64,000 nt of DNA from CAYUZU01 sp964448675 (GTDB lineage Bacteria > Planctomycetota > Phycisphaerae > UBA1845 > Fen-1342). Made by a program: the position numbers and the translations under genes. The DNA lies in the NCBI GenBank assembly GCA_964448675.1, contig CAYUZU010000019.1, forward strand, positions 1-64,000, written 5' to 3'. This document shows positions 1 to 7,444 of this stretch, piece after piece (within the stretch, counting starts at the first letter, position 1; each line of letters starts with the position of its first letter). Under the pieces are notes generated by a model, which saw only the letters and a list, made by a program, of their open reading frames with translations, had not been told where the DNA came from and ran no database searches.

Positions 1-2
1 CC

Positions 3-1205
3 AGCACGTCGCGGGCGTTTGTGTGGAGCGGGTGGTTGAAGCTGCTGGAGCTGGATGTGGATCCGAACGACGCCAACGACCCGAGCACGCGGCGGGCGTA
101 TACCTGGGGCCTCGACCTGGCCGGGCAGCTCGGCCTGCTGAACTCGATGGAGGCGGCCGGCGGCATCGGCGGCCTGCTGGCGGTGTGTGACCCGGACGAT
201 CCCTGCGATCCGGCCGACCCGGCGGGCGACTTCGTGTACACTTACGACGCCAACGGTAACGTCGGGCAGTTGATCGACGGGACGCCGACGAGTTGGAATG
301 CGAGCACGGCCATGGTCGCGCGGTACGAATACGACCCCTACGGCAAGGTGACGCAGTCGGCCGGCAGCTACGCCGCCGCCAATCCGTTCCGCTTCAGCAC
401 CAAGTGGTTCGATGCCGAGACCGGCTTCGGCTACTGGGGCGAGCGGTACTACTGGCCCGAGCTCGGCCGCTGGCTGAATCGCGATCCGATCGAAGAGGCC
501 GGCGGGGTGAATCTGTATGGGTATGTGGGGAATGGACCGGTGGCCTCGGTCGACCCGGTCGGCTGGTCTCCGTGCCCGAAGGAAGGTTCGGATGCGCCGA
601 TAGATCCAATTTCGATGTTGCCCCCGATCCTTGACAATCCGGAGACTGTACGCGTCGGTCTTCTGTGGGCTCTGCACATCTACTGCATGAAGACAAAGCC
701 GTGTTCCGGTGGCGCGTTGGCAACGTACTGCGTGAATACGGCGCAATGCGCATGTCCAGGTGAGTGTCCGTACGGTCCTCCTGATCCAGAGGAGTACGAG
801 GGCTCCGATTGCGTCGGCGTTGGCCTCCGTGACCCGTCTTGTGGAAATGGCGAGCCGTTCGGCGACCACGACGACTTGCCAGATTGCTCGAAGTCTTGCA
901 AGCCAGGCGAAATCAAGTGTTGGCACTGGTCGTATACAATCGTACAGGTCGTTAACGGTCACGAATCGGAGCGGGGGCGCGGTGGTCATGTCGCCTGTGG
1001 AATGGTGCCGCCATCTGGCGGTGAACCTCAAGACTGTTATGACAAAGTTGAAAGTTTCGGCCCTATAAGGGGACCTCGGCCTTGCGGCAAACTGGAGCCG
1101 CCAGAAGAGCTACCACTGCCGCCCCCTTACCAAGACTCTGGCAAGATCAAGTACAAGAACGCTACGGTGGTGAAGTGTACGTGCGGGCCTGGGCCTGCGA
1201 GGTAG
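3..1205 (+). CDS. RHS repeat-associated protein, 3' part (runs off the window start)
   Basis: The frame is open to the left edge, so this is the C-terminal end of a longer gene; the GTG at 21 is internal. Around residues 70-160 it carries YD-repeat sequence (YTYDANGNVGQL, YEYDPYGKV) and then the RHS core end (FGYWGERYYWPELGRWLNRDPIEEAGG..NLYGYVGNGP..SVDPVG). In RHS proteins the shell encapsulates a variable C-terminal tip. Here the tip is about 215 residues, rich in Cys and Pro with CxC and CxCxxxC patterns. I recognise no toxin domain in it. A lipoprotein gene follows 28 bp downstream and could be a partner of the tip, but this is only positional. Codon use and GC change visibly where the core ends and the tip begins, as expected for exchanged RHS tips. 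Confidence 0.85.
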   Translation, partial: STSRAFVWSGWLKLLELDVDPNDANDPSTRRAYTWGLDLAGQLGLLNSMEAAGGIGGLLAVCDPDDPCDPADPAGDFVYTYDANGNVGQLIDGTPTSWNASTAMVARYEYDPYGKVTQSAGSYAAANPFRFSTKWFDAETGFGYWGERYYWPELGRWLNRDPIEEAGGVNLYGYVGNGPVASVDPVGWSPCPKEGSDAPIDPISMLPPILDNPETVRVGLLWALHIYCMKTKPCSGGALATYCVNTAQCACPGECPYGPPDPEEYEGSDCVGVGLRDPSCGNGEPFGDHDDLPDCSKSCKPGEIKCWHWSYTIVQVVNGHESERGRGGHVACGMVPPSGGEPQDCYDKVESFGPIRGPRPCGKLEPPEELPLPPPYQDSGKIKYKNATVVKCTCGPGPAR

Positions 1206-2231
1206 ACGCGGTTCACAGCGTCATGGTGCCCCGATGATACGACTTGCAGTGCTCTTGGTCCTAATGGCCCTGCTCGCTGGTTGCACCGCAGGCCAAGGCG
1301 AGGCTCTTGCGGTGCGAGACTGCGGGCTTGCGATCGTTCGACAGCGCAGCGACGGGCTATGGGAGTTAATGTGTCCGCAGCAGCAACGCGAGTTTTATCG
1401 TGAGATCAGTCTTGGTGCCAAGGAAGCACACATACGCTTCACGCCAGCGGTCAGCGATGATTGGCTGATCGGCCCGGTCGCCGTAAGAGCATACCCGACC
1501 GTCACTACGGCCGTTTCGGCTCTCCGAGCCGGACGGGTATGTTGGGGTACAAACGCGCAATGGTGGCGAGTGTCTGACGGCGAAGATTGGAACGTTCCGC
1601 AGCCGCTCTCCCCATCGTGGTGGGTTGTCTGCGGCGACTGCGCTCACAGGTGCGAGGATGATGGTCAGGTGCTAAGTGTGCTCGACGAGCTCGCCAGCCG
1701 GGCAGCTACGTACGTTGACACGGGACAAGCGAAGGTCAGTCCAGCCTGGTCCGGGGAGATGCCGAGTGACGGATACGTCATGCGCGTGCGTCCTGATGGG
1801 CGTGTCGAAGTAATGGAAGTCGAGACACATGGGGTAACGGTCCGGAAGCCCCAATGGGGTGGCGACCACCCCGTTGCGTGGAGTTCGGTCATGGCGCTCA
1901 GAGGTTTCATGACTCCCGAGACGTACGAGTCGATCGGCGCGGCCATACGCAGCATCGATCGGGGAACCGCACTTGGATTACCGGGGGGGAGCTACACTGT
2001 GTGGGAGGTGCCCGCCCAGCCCACGCAACGGATGATCCGATATGTGCCGTCCGATTGACTCATAGCGGCGGCATTGGCGGCCTCCTGGCGGTGTGCGACC
2101 CGAACGATCCGTGCGATCCGGCCGACACGGCGGGCGACTTCGTGTACACTTACGATGCGAACGGCAATGTCGGGCAGTTGATCGACGGGACGCCGACGAG
2201 TTGGAACGCGGGGACGGTGATGGTTGCGCGG
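159..2231 (+). repeat. 165-bp imperfect direct repeat of RHS sequence (159-323 and 2067-2231)
   Basis: Positions 159-323 inside the RHS gene and 2067-2231 downstream align without gaps at a constant offset of 1908 bp and are roughly 90% identical by eye. Both encode the same stretch (GGIGGLLAVCDP..DPCDPAD..GDFVYTYDANGN). The offset is a multiple of three, so both copies are in the same frame. Confidence 0.85.
1234..2058 (+). CDS. Hypothetical lipoprotein next to the RHS tip
   Basis: The 274-residue product starts with a short hydrophobic signal ending in the lipobox LLAGC, so it is predicted to be lipid-anchored. I recognise no domain. The mature part contains several Trp residues and a WWVVCGDCAHRC patch with three Cys. 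The ATG at 1234 follows the RHS stop by 28 bp, so the two genes are probably co-transcribed. Its place between an RHS tip and a displaced RHS fragment is where an immunity or accessory gene would sit, but nothing in the sequence proves that role. GC content is lower than in its neighbours, which fits a horizontally acquired cassette. Confidence 0.7.
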   Translation: MIRLAVLLVLMALLAGCTAGQGEALAVRDCGLAIVRQRSDGLWELMCPQQQREFYREISLGAKEAHIRFTPAVSDDWLIGPVAVRAYPTVTTAVSALRAGRVCWGTNAQWWRVSDGEDWNVPQPLSPSWWVVCGDCAHRCEDDGQVLSVLDELASRAATYVDTGQAKVSPAWSGEMPSDGYVMRVRPDGRVEVMEVETHGVTVRKPQWGGDHPVAWSSVMALRGFMTPETYESIGAAIRSIDRGTALGLPGGSYTVWEVPAQPTQRMIRYVPSD

Positions 2232-2251
2232 CGGTCAGCGGTGATCTAGCC
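2064..2251 (+). pseudogene. Displaced RHS core fragment
   Basis: This short stretch encodes about 55 residues of RHS YD-repeat sequence, a second copy of 159-323. It then ends after a few unrelated residues at a TAG near 2248. It has no start of its own and lacks the RLNRDPIEEAGG core end. It looks like the 3' remnant of an older RHS end, pushed downstream when a new core-tip cassette arrived, or a seed for tip switching by recombination with the upstream copy. Confidence 0.7.
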
Positions 2252-3223
2252 CAGTACCACCCGCCGCTTCAGCCGCCCGGTCAGTTTGCTGATGCTGCCG
2301 GGATCGAGGATGTCGGCCTTGAGCGACTGACAGGCTGCGCTGAGCTGGGCGGCCACATCGGGCTGCTGGGCGAGATCCTGACCGGTCAACCCGGCGATCT
2401 GCTGCTTCAGGGCCGTGAGCTTGCTGGCCGCTTCGCCGTCGCCGAAGACGTTCATGGCGTGGAACCGCGCGATGCGGTCGCGAATGGCGTTGAGCGTCTT
2501 GCCGTGGACCTGGCCCTGCTGGCGAATGACCTGGTCGCAGAACGAGGCCACCTCCTGCCGGAAGGACAGCACGTACTCGCTGACGAACTGCTGGCACTCG
2601 CGCTGCAGGTTCTCTTTCATCAGCCGCGTCTGCTCCTGTCGCGCCTGCCGCTGTTCCAGCTCGTATTCGATGTCCGCGACCGCGGTCAGCTCGGGGGCGC
2701 CCGTCACCTTGAACGCGTGCCAGGTCAGGCCGAAGCGATCGGCCAGTGCCATCGGCAACGGATAGCACGCAGCGGGAATCTCGGGATGCTGCGCCTGCCA
2801 GGAGGCCCGCAGCTGGGGGTAATCCGCCAGGAACTGCTGCACGGCCGCGTCGAACTCGTTCTTGAACCCTTCGAGCTGTTCGATGACGGTCGCGGCGGCG
2901 TTCCAGGGGACAAAGTGCGCACTGGCCGCGGCAAACGGCCGGGCATGCTTGTCGAGGACGTGGCGGGCCTTCTTCTCGATGGTCTGGAACACCTTGCGGG
3001 TCTGCAGCGGATCAAGCAGGTCCTTGGTGCCGAAGCTGGCGATGGCCTGGGCGTCGATGCGTTCTGGCGTGAGCCCCAGATCTTCGGCCTCGTTCCCGAC
3101 CCGACACGACCAGTAGCGGCAGCGGATGACGAAGAGCATGCCGAGTTCGTAGAGGTTGATGGCATCGTTGCTGGTGGCGGTATTCGGCGTGGTTACGGAG
3201 GCGGGGACGGTGATTGTCGTCAT
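2246..3223 (-). CDS. DUF3150-like protein
   Basis: The 325-residue protein is largely helical and charged, with a Gln/Arg/Glu-rich likely coiled-coil stretch around residues 185-215. It has no signal peptide or membrane segment, so it should be cytoplasmic. Its overall pattern, with an N-terminal LGMLFVIRCRYWSCR segment and a helical middle, resembles DUF3150 family proteins, whose genes are often found near AAA+ ATPase genes. A Shine-Dalgarno-like GGAGA lies just upstream of the ATG. The next minus-strand gene upstream (4104-5687) is a Ycf46-like AAA+ ATPase, with a small plus-strand gene between them. Molecular function is unknown. The family call rests on recognition, not on a search. Confidence 0.6.
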   Translation of the reverse strand: MTTITVPASVTTPNTATSNDAINLYELGMLFVIRCRYWSCRVGNEAEDLGLTPERIDAQAIASFGTKDLLDPLQTRKVFQTIEKKARHVLDKHARPFAAASAHFVPWNAAATVIEQLEGFKNEFDAAVQQFLADYPQLRASWQAQHPEIPAACYPLPMALADRFGLTWHAFKVTGAPELTAVADIEYELEQRQARQEQTRLMKENLQRECQQFVSEYVLSFRQEVASFCDQVIRQQGQVHGKTLNAIRDRIARFHAMNVFGDGEAASKLTALKQQIAGLTGQDLAQQPDVAAQLSAACQSLKADILDPGSISKLTGRLKRRVVLG

Positions 3224-3660
3224 GGGGAATCTCCTGGTGAATCAGCGTGGAAAGCGCAAGAAAACGTGAGCTGCGGACATGCGTTCTGCGAAATAGCGCC
3301 GGTTTCGCGCAGCAGCCGCTAGCCGGCTGTGTTTGTGTGCGCGAAGCAGTGCTGCGTGAAGTCTGCCAACGCGGCTTGAGGCGAGAATCCGGGGGGCGCG
3401 CGAGCGGGATCGAACATGGAGTGCTCGACGATTCGGTGAAAACGACGTCGTCCGGGGGCGAATCCGGCGCGTGTGCGATGGGAAAATCAGCGACAATTGG
3501 GACGCGTTCCAGCGGTGCCTTCCGGGGCCATTGGAACCAAGCCGCCGCGTGGCCGAAGCGTGGGTGGGAGACACTGGTCGAGCGGCCTAGAATGAAGGTA
3601 GCAACCGGGGGTTTCCGGCTGCAATTTCAACTCAACGTCATGAGGAGTCGCAGCAGGCGT
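3224..3660. other. Intergenic region between divergent genes
   Basis: These 437 bases lie between the divergent starts of the DUF3150-like gene and the small gene at 3661. They must hold both promoters. I see no clear consensus promoter, no RNA gene and no convincing coding potential. Confidence 0.5.
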
Positions 3661-4068
3661 ATGGCGGACAGCAAGAAAGCCGCGAAGTCAGGGGGCAAGC
3701 AGAATTCGGTCAATGCAGCGGTGCCGATGAGCACGCCGCCACCGATCAAAGAGCGGGTGATCGAGCCGGAGGAGTATCTGCCGGGTGTGCCGGAAGGGCC
3801 GGTCAATGATCCCCGTGTGCTGGAGTGGATCCGCGAGATGCTGACGTCGTACATTGAGGCCCCGGACAGCACAGGAACAACGTCAACGAAATGGCAGCTG
3901 CACGGGCTCAGCAACGTACATTGGCAATCGCTGAACCTCACCTTCCAGGTCGTATGGCGGGAACGCCGCTCGGGCCGGACGATCGTGCAGGGCTATCGCA
4001 TCCAAATGCCGGGCAAAGTCGTCCAGGTTATCACGCTTCCCGGACCAGACGCCGGGAAGTCAGCCTGA
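3661..4068 (+). CDS. Small hypothetical protein within the DUF3150/AAA module
   Basis: The 135-residue product begins with a Lys-rich N-terminus and a Pro-rich linker. A more ordered C-terminal part follows (VLEWIREMLTSYI ... LTFQVVWRERRSGRTIVQGYRIQMPGKVVQVITLPG). I chose the ATG at 3661 because a GAGGAG motif lies about 15 bases upstream; an in-frame ATG at 3640 is also possible. There is no signal peptide. I do not recognise the family. The gene is divergent from the DUF3150-like gene and convergent with the AAA+ gene, and may belong to the same accessory module. Confidence 0.55.
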   Translation: MADSKKAAKSGGKQNSVNAAVPMSTPPPIKERVIEPEEYLPGVPEGPVNDPRVLEWIREMLTSYIEAPDSTGTTSTKWQLHGLSNVHWQSLNLTFQVVWRERRSGRTIVQGYRIQMPGKVVQVITLPGPDAGKSA

Positions 4069-4103
4069 GCGGGATCGCCGGCGGCTCCATCACGATTGCC
4101 GAT

Positions 4104-5687
4104 CTAGTTGGTCGAGACGTGCCGGCGACGCTTGGGGCGGGTCGTGGGGGCACCTTTTCCGGCTGAAGCAGCGGCTTGGCCGCCAGCGGGCTTCGTATGG
4201 GCATCGAGCCACTGGGTGATATGGGCCACACGTTGCGGATCGGTCTGACTCAGTGGCCGGACTTCGGTCACCGCCTGCAGCAGAAACGCCGTGTTGAGTT
4301 CTTTTCCGGCCAGGAACGCGAGCTTCAGCCCGGTGATGACGACCTGCTCGATATCGGCCCCGGAGTAATCAGAAGTCGCTGCCGCCAGTTCCGCCAGATC
4401 GAACGCCTTCGGATCCCGATTTCGCTGCTGCAGGTGAATGCGGAGAATCTCCTGGCGTTCGGTGTCGGTGGGCAGGTAGACGCCGAAGATCTCGTCGATG
4501 CGGCCCTTGCGGGTGAATTCCGGCGGGAGCTGGGCGACGTTGTTGGCGGTCATGATGATGTACACGGGGCAGGTGCGTTCGCTCATCCATTTGAGCAGCG
4601 TGCCGAAGCTGCGTAAGCCCGCGCCGCTATCGCCGTCACCGCCGACGGAGCCGAAGCCTTTTTCCACTTCGTCGATCTGCAGCACACAGGGGGCCATCGC
4701 GGCGACTTGTTGCAGGGCCCGGCGGGTATTGGCCTCGCTTTCGCCGACCCACTTGCTCATCATCGCGCCAACATCGAACTGGATCAGGGGGACGCCGAGT
4801 TCAGCTGCCGCCGCCAGACTGATCGCGGTTTTGCCGCAGCCGGGAATGCCCGTCAGCAGAATGCCGCGGGGCGGGTCGATGCCGAAGCTGCGGGCTTCCT
4901 CGGTCATGCAGGCTTTATCCCGCGAGATGTGGGCTTTAACGGCGTTGTTGCCGCCGATACGGGCCAGGCCGTCCGTCGGGGCCTCCGAATACTTGAGCAG
5001 GCCACTGCGTCGCAGGATGTCGGCTTTTTCGCGGAGAATGAGCCGGGCGGCGTGGCCATTCAGCGATTTGAACTTCCGCAGGGCCAGGGCGACGCGATCC
5101 TCGACCTGCTGCTGCGTCATGCCCCGGCAGGCCGAGATGACCGGTGGCAGGGCGTCGTTGCTCAAATCCCGCCCTTCCAGGATGTAGCGGATGCTCTGCG
5201 CGACGGCCGCATCATCCGGCAGGGGGAAGTCGACGGTCGTGATGTCGTTGGCCAGGGCGGCGGGAACGTCGAATTCCGGGCCAGCGAACAGCACCGTTCG
5301 GCCGGTGGCCGCGAGCACATCCCGAATATCGCACAACCAGGCGAGGACGACATCGGCGTAGCTGAACGTCTTCTGCTGCAGGTAGAAGCCGAAGTCCTTG
5401 AGCACGAACAGGGCGTTTTCGGGCAGGTCGAGGATCTGCTGCGGCACGAGCTGGGCGTCGGGCTGTCCATTTTGGACACCGCCGGCGAGTTGCGGCGGCC
5501 GTTCGTCGGTATCGAGCCAGCCCCGGGCCTGGGACCACGTGAACAGCTGTCGGCCGCCGTTGGGCAGGGATTCAGCGATGGACTTGAGCTCGGTGATCAG
5601 GCGGATCTTCTCGGTGGTCGGGCAGTGCAGGTAGGCATGGCCGGACAGGACATAATCGGCCAGCTCGTCACGAAATGGGTTGTTCAT
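4104..5687 (-). CDS. Ycf46-like AAA+ ATPase
   Basis: The 527-residue protein has two parts. The N-terminal ~240 residues resemble the Ycf46-type N-domain (SGHAYLHCPTTEKIRLI, LFTWSQARGWLD), which has no known catalytic role. The C-terminal part is a classical AAA+ module: Walker A GIPGCGKT at 280-287, pore-loop-like KWVGESE at 312-318, Walker B VLQIDE at 335-340, sensor-1 Asn near 382 and arginine-finger candidates in FTRKGRIDE at 391-399. All the residues needed for ATP hydrolysis appear present. The ATG is preceded by GGAGA. It should be a cytosolic ATP-driven remodelling factor. The likely partner or substrate is the nearby DUF3150-like protein (inference). Confidence 0.8.
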   Translation of the reverse strand: MNNPFRDELADYVLSGHAYLHCPTTEKIRLITELKSIAESLPNGGRQLFTWSQARGWLDTDERPPQLAGGVQNGQPDAQLVPQQILDLPENALFVLKDFGFYLQQKTFSYADVVLAWLCDIRDVLAATGRTVLFAGPEFDVPAALANDITTVDFPLPDDAAVAQSIRYILEGRDLSNDALPPVISACRGMTQQQVEDRVALALRKFKSLNGHAARLILREKADILRRSGLLKYSEAPTDGLARIGGNNAVKAHISRDKACMTEEARSFGIDPPRGILLTGIPGCGKTAISLAAAAELGVPLIQFDVGAMMSKWVGESEANTRRALQQVAAMAPCVLQIDEVEKGFGSVGGDGDSGAGLRSFGTLLKWMSERTCPVYIIMTANNVAQLPPEFTRKGRIDEIFGVYLPTDTERQEILRIHLQQRNRDPKAFDLAELAAATSDYSGADIEQVVITGLKLAFLAGKELNTAFLLQAVTEVRPLSQTDPQRVAHITQWLDAHTKPAGGQAAASAGKGAPTTRPKRRRHVSTN

Positions 5688-6028
5688 GCGAGGTCTCCAT
5701 GATGATGCAGGCTCATCCTTCAGGCTGGGCGCTAATCCGGATCCGGCCTGCAGGTCGGGTGAGATGGGGCTGGGACACGCCTGGACGTGCCCCGGAGGAG
5801 GGTCAGACGTCTAATCAATTCCCATGTAATAATACGCGAAAGCAGGCTGAAATTGACCACTGAGATATCAACACGACCGGCAGCGAGACTGTTGCCGGAG
5901 GGTGGGTTACACTGACAATGATGGCTACCTGCGCGCCGGTTTGACGTGCTACGAGCCGCAACCAGGGAGCATTCGGAAGCGGTTGCAGCTGTAATTTACC
6001 TTGTACTTTATTATTCCTGGACCCCTCT

Positions 6029-6050
6029 TAGCGGCCCAAAAACGGCGATT
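6029..6050 (+). repeat. Hairpin abutting the tRNA 3' fragment
   Basis: The palindrome reads CCCAAAAA, a six-base loop (cggcga), then TTTTTGGG. It sits directly upstream of the tRNA T-arm. A similar hairpin with core AATCGCCGTT (the reverse complement of AACGGCGATT here) adjoins the tRNA-Ser 5' fragment at 40084-40103, which suggests a recombination core site. Confidence 0.55.
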
Positions 6051-6054
6051 TTTG

Positions 6055-6089
6055 GGTGCATTCGGGGGTTCGAATCCCCCCCTCTCCGA
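6055..6089 (+). pseudogene. tRNA 3' fragment (T-arm and acceptor strand, Ser-like)
   Basis: The sequence holds a perfect T-arm: a 5-bp G/C stem closing the loop TTCGAAT. The 7-base acceptor 3' strand CCTCTCC and a G discriminator follow. This is the arrangement of a bacterial tRNA-Ser 3' end. The matching 5' strand GGAGAGG, D-arm and anticodon arm are not present upstream in the window, so this is a fragment, as left at the end of an element integrated into a tRNA gene. It does not match the acceptor of the 5' fragment at 40033 exactly (GGAGTGG there), so the two come from different tRNA genes or have diverged. Confidence 0.65.
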
Positions 6090-6098
6090 TCACGTGCA

Positions 6099-6137
6099 AG
6101 GGTTGCGGCAGCTCATGATTGAAGCCGCCGCAACCCT
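6099..6137 (+). terminator. Inverted repeat, possible terminator
   Basis: AGGGTTGCGGC and its exact complement GCCGCAACCCT form an 11-bp stem with a 17-base loop, followed by CTCTCTCGTTTA. The position just after the tRNA fragment fits a terminator, but the T-tract is weak. Confidence 0.35.
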
Positions 6138-6307
6138 CTCTCGTTTAGCGGTTTATGGAATCGCGTCCCGAGCTGATACGATTCGAGGTCGGCACGAACG
6201 GGCTGCTGTCCCAATACTGTCCCAATCTAAGGTTTAGGCTGACTCGCTGTGTCCGCTGAACGAACCGCATCTACGCGCGGCGCCGGTCGGGTGGCATGCT
6301 GGGGGGC

Positions 6308-6631
6308 ATGCCGAAGCGGGATGATTCAGCGGCGCGGTGGCGAGAGATCGTGCGGGAGCAGGCCGCCAGCGGATTGTCGGTGGCGGCGTACTGCCGGCGG
6401 GCGCGTGTGCCGCAATCGTCGTTTTCTACCTGGCGGCGGAAGTTGCGGGACGCGGGGACGTTCGCCGAGGTGCGGGTGACGCCGGAACCGGACTCGGTGG
6501 ATGATCCGCGCTGCGGGCATGGCGGCGAAGACGGCCGCGCTGCGCCGACGGCGGCTGACTCGAGTTTCGCCCGTATTTCGCTCGCCGACGTCGTTCTTGC
6601 ATTGGGTGTGCGGCGCTCGGTACGATGGTAG
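6308..6631 (+). CDS. IS66-type TnpA-like helix-turn-helix protein, probably truncated
   Basis: The first ~45 residues (RWREIVREQAASGLSVAAYCRRARVPQ..FSTWRRKLR) match the helix-turn-helix start of the small accessory protein of IS66-type elements. The rest does not look like the usual C-terminus and is low-complexity. No TnpB or transposase gene follows; the next gene is a sigma factor. I take it as an IS remnant. The ATG at 6308 is preferred over 6296 because the conserved part begins right after it. Confidence 0.6.
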   Translation: MPKRDDSAARWREIVREQAASGLSVAAYCRRARVPQSSFSTWRRKLRDAGTFAEVRVTPEPDSVDDPRCGHGGEDGRAAPTAADSSFARISLADVVLALGVRRSVRW

Positions 6632-6744
6632 CGGAGACACTTGTCCGAAATCGCCGGGTCGCAGGCTGGCGGAGGTCCGCGGAGCGATTGCACATAGGGG
6701 CAGGGGCTGCGCGAGCAAGCCGACTGGGGAGGGTCTCATCGCGG

Positions 6745-7341
6745 ATGCCCGAAGAGACGACCACATCGCTGCTGGAGGCGCTGCGGGCGGGGCATGATGA
6801 AGTCGCCTGGCAGCGGTTCTGCCAGCGCTACGACCCCCTGCTCCAGGCCTTCGTGCGCCACGCCGGGGTGTCGCCGGACAGCACGGCGGACGTGGTGCAG
6901 GAGATCCGGCTCGCCTTCGTGAAGGCCTTTCGCGCCGGCAAGTACGACCCGGAGCGCGGCCGGCTGCGGGCCTGGCTGCGCGGCATTGCGCTGAACAAAG
7001 TGCGCGAGGCGTTTCGTTCCGCCGCCCGCCGGGGGCCACAGCTCACCGCCGACAGCAGCAGCCAGGGCGATCCGTTTCAAACTCTGCCGGACGAGCGGGA
7101 AATGACTGACATCTTCGAGCGCGAGTGGGAACGGGAGCTGCTGGCCGAGTGTCTCCGGCGGGTGCGGCAGGAAGTCGACGAACGGACCTTCGCGGCGTTT
7201 CGGCTGTTCGCGCTGGAGGGCTGGCCGGCGGAACAGGTCGCGGCGCATCTGGGGCTGGCGCGAGAAACGGTCTATGTCCACAAGATGCGCGTGCTGACGC
7301 GGATGCGGTGGCTGCGCGTGGAGCTGGCTGAATCGTGGTGA
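6745..7341 (+). CDS. ECF-type RNA polymerase sigma factor
   Basis: The 198-residue protein has sigma region 2 at about residues 25-90 (ADVVQEIRLAFVKAF, LRAWLRGIALNKVREAFR) and region 4 at about 160-190 (EQVAAHLGLARETVYVHKMRVL). Regions 1 and 3 are absent, as in the ECF group. The ATG at 6745 follows a GGGAGGG Shine-Dalgarno. A kinase with an N-terminal zinc finger of anti-sigma type follows 103 bp downstream. In planctomycetes such pairs are common, and the kinase is thought to control its sigma factor. Targets are unknown; the downstream secretion and beta-helix genes are candidates (inference). Confidence 0.9.
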   Translation: MPEETTTSLLEALRAGHDEVAWQRFCQRYDPLLQAFVRHAGVSPDSTADVVQEIRLAFVKAFRAGKYDPERGRLRAWLRGIALNKVREAFRSAARRGPQLTADSSSQGDPFQTLPDEREMTDIFEREWERELLAECLRRVRQEVDERTFAAFRLFALEGWPAEQVAAHLGLARETVYVHKMRVLTRMRWLRVELAESW

Positions 7342-7444
7342 AAGATGCCGCCGCCGGCGGTCAATAAGCGTGCGGGGGGCGAATCGTCCGGGGGCTGGGC
7401 CTGTGCGGCGGTGATGGAAGCCCGCCGCGCCGAGGATTGAACGC

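Larger units (their letters stand above)
5688..6307. other. Gene-poor boundary region with tRNA remnant and hairpins
   Basis: There is no convincing protein gene in these 620 bases. The region contains the 3' part of a class II tRNA (6055-6089) with an A/T-rich hairpin directly before it, an 11-bp inverted repeat at 6099-6137, and a short direct repeat of CTGTCCCAAT near 6208. It looks like the boundary of an integrated element. Confidence 0.5.

Noticed and set aside
560..1205. RHS tip as a known nuclease or ADP-ribosyltransferase toxin
   Set aside because: No catalytic motif is visible; only Cys/Pro-rich sequence, so no toxin family was assigned.
2093..3322. Long open frame on the plus strand opposite the DUF3150-like gene
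   Set aside because: It is an antisense shadow: the minus frame has an RBS, sensible composition and family-like sequence, while this frame is biased and has no start signal.
6029..6089. Complete tRNA-Ser gene at 6 kb
   Set aside because: No acceptor 5' strand GGAGAGG, D-arm or anticodon arm lies upstream in the window; only the 3' part is present.
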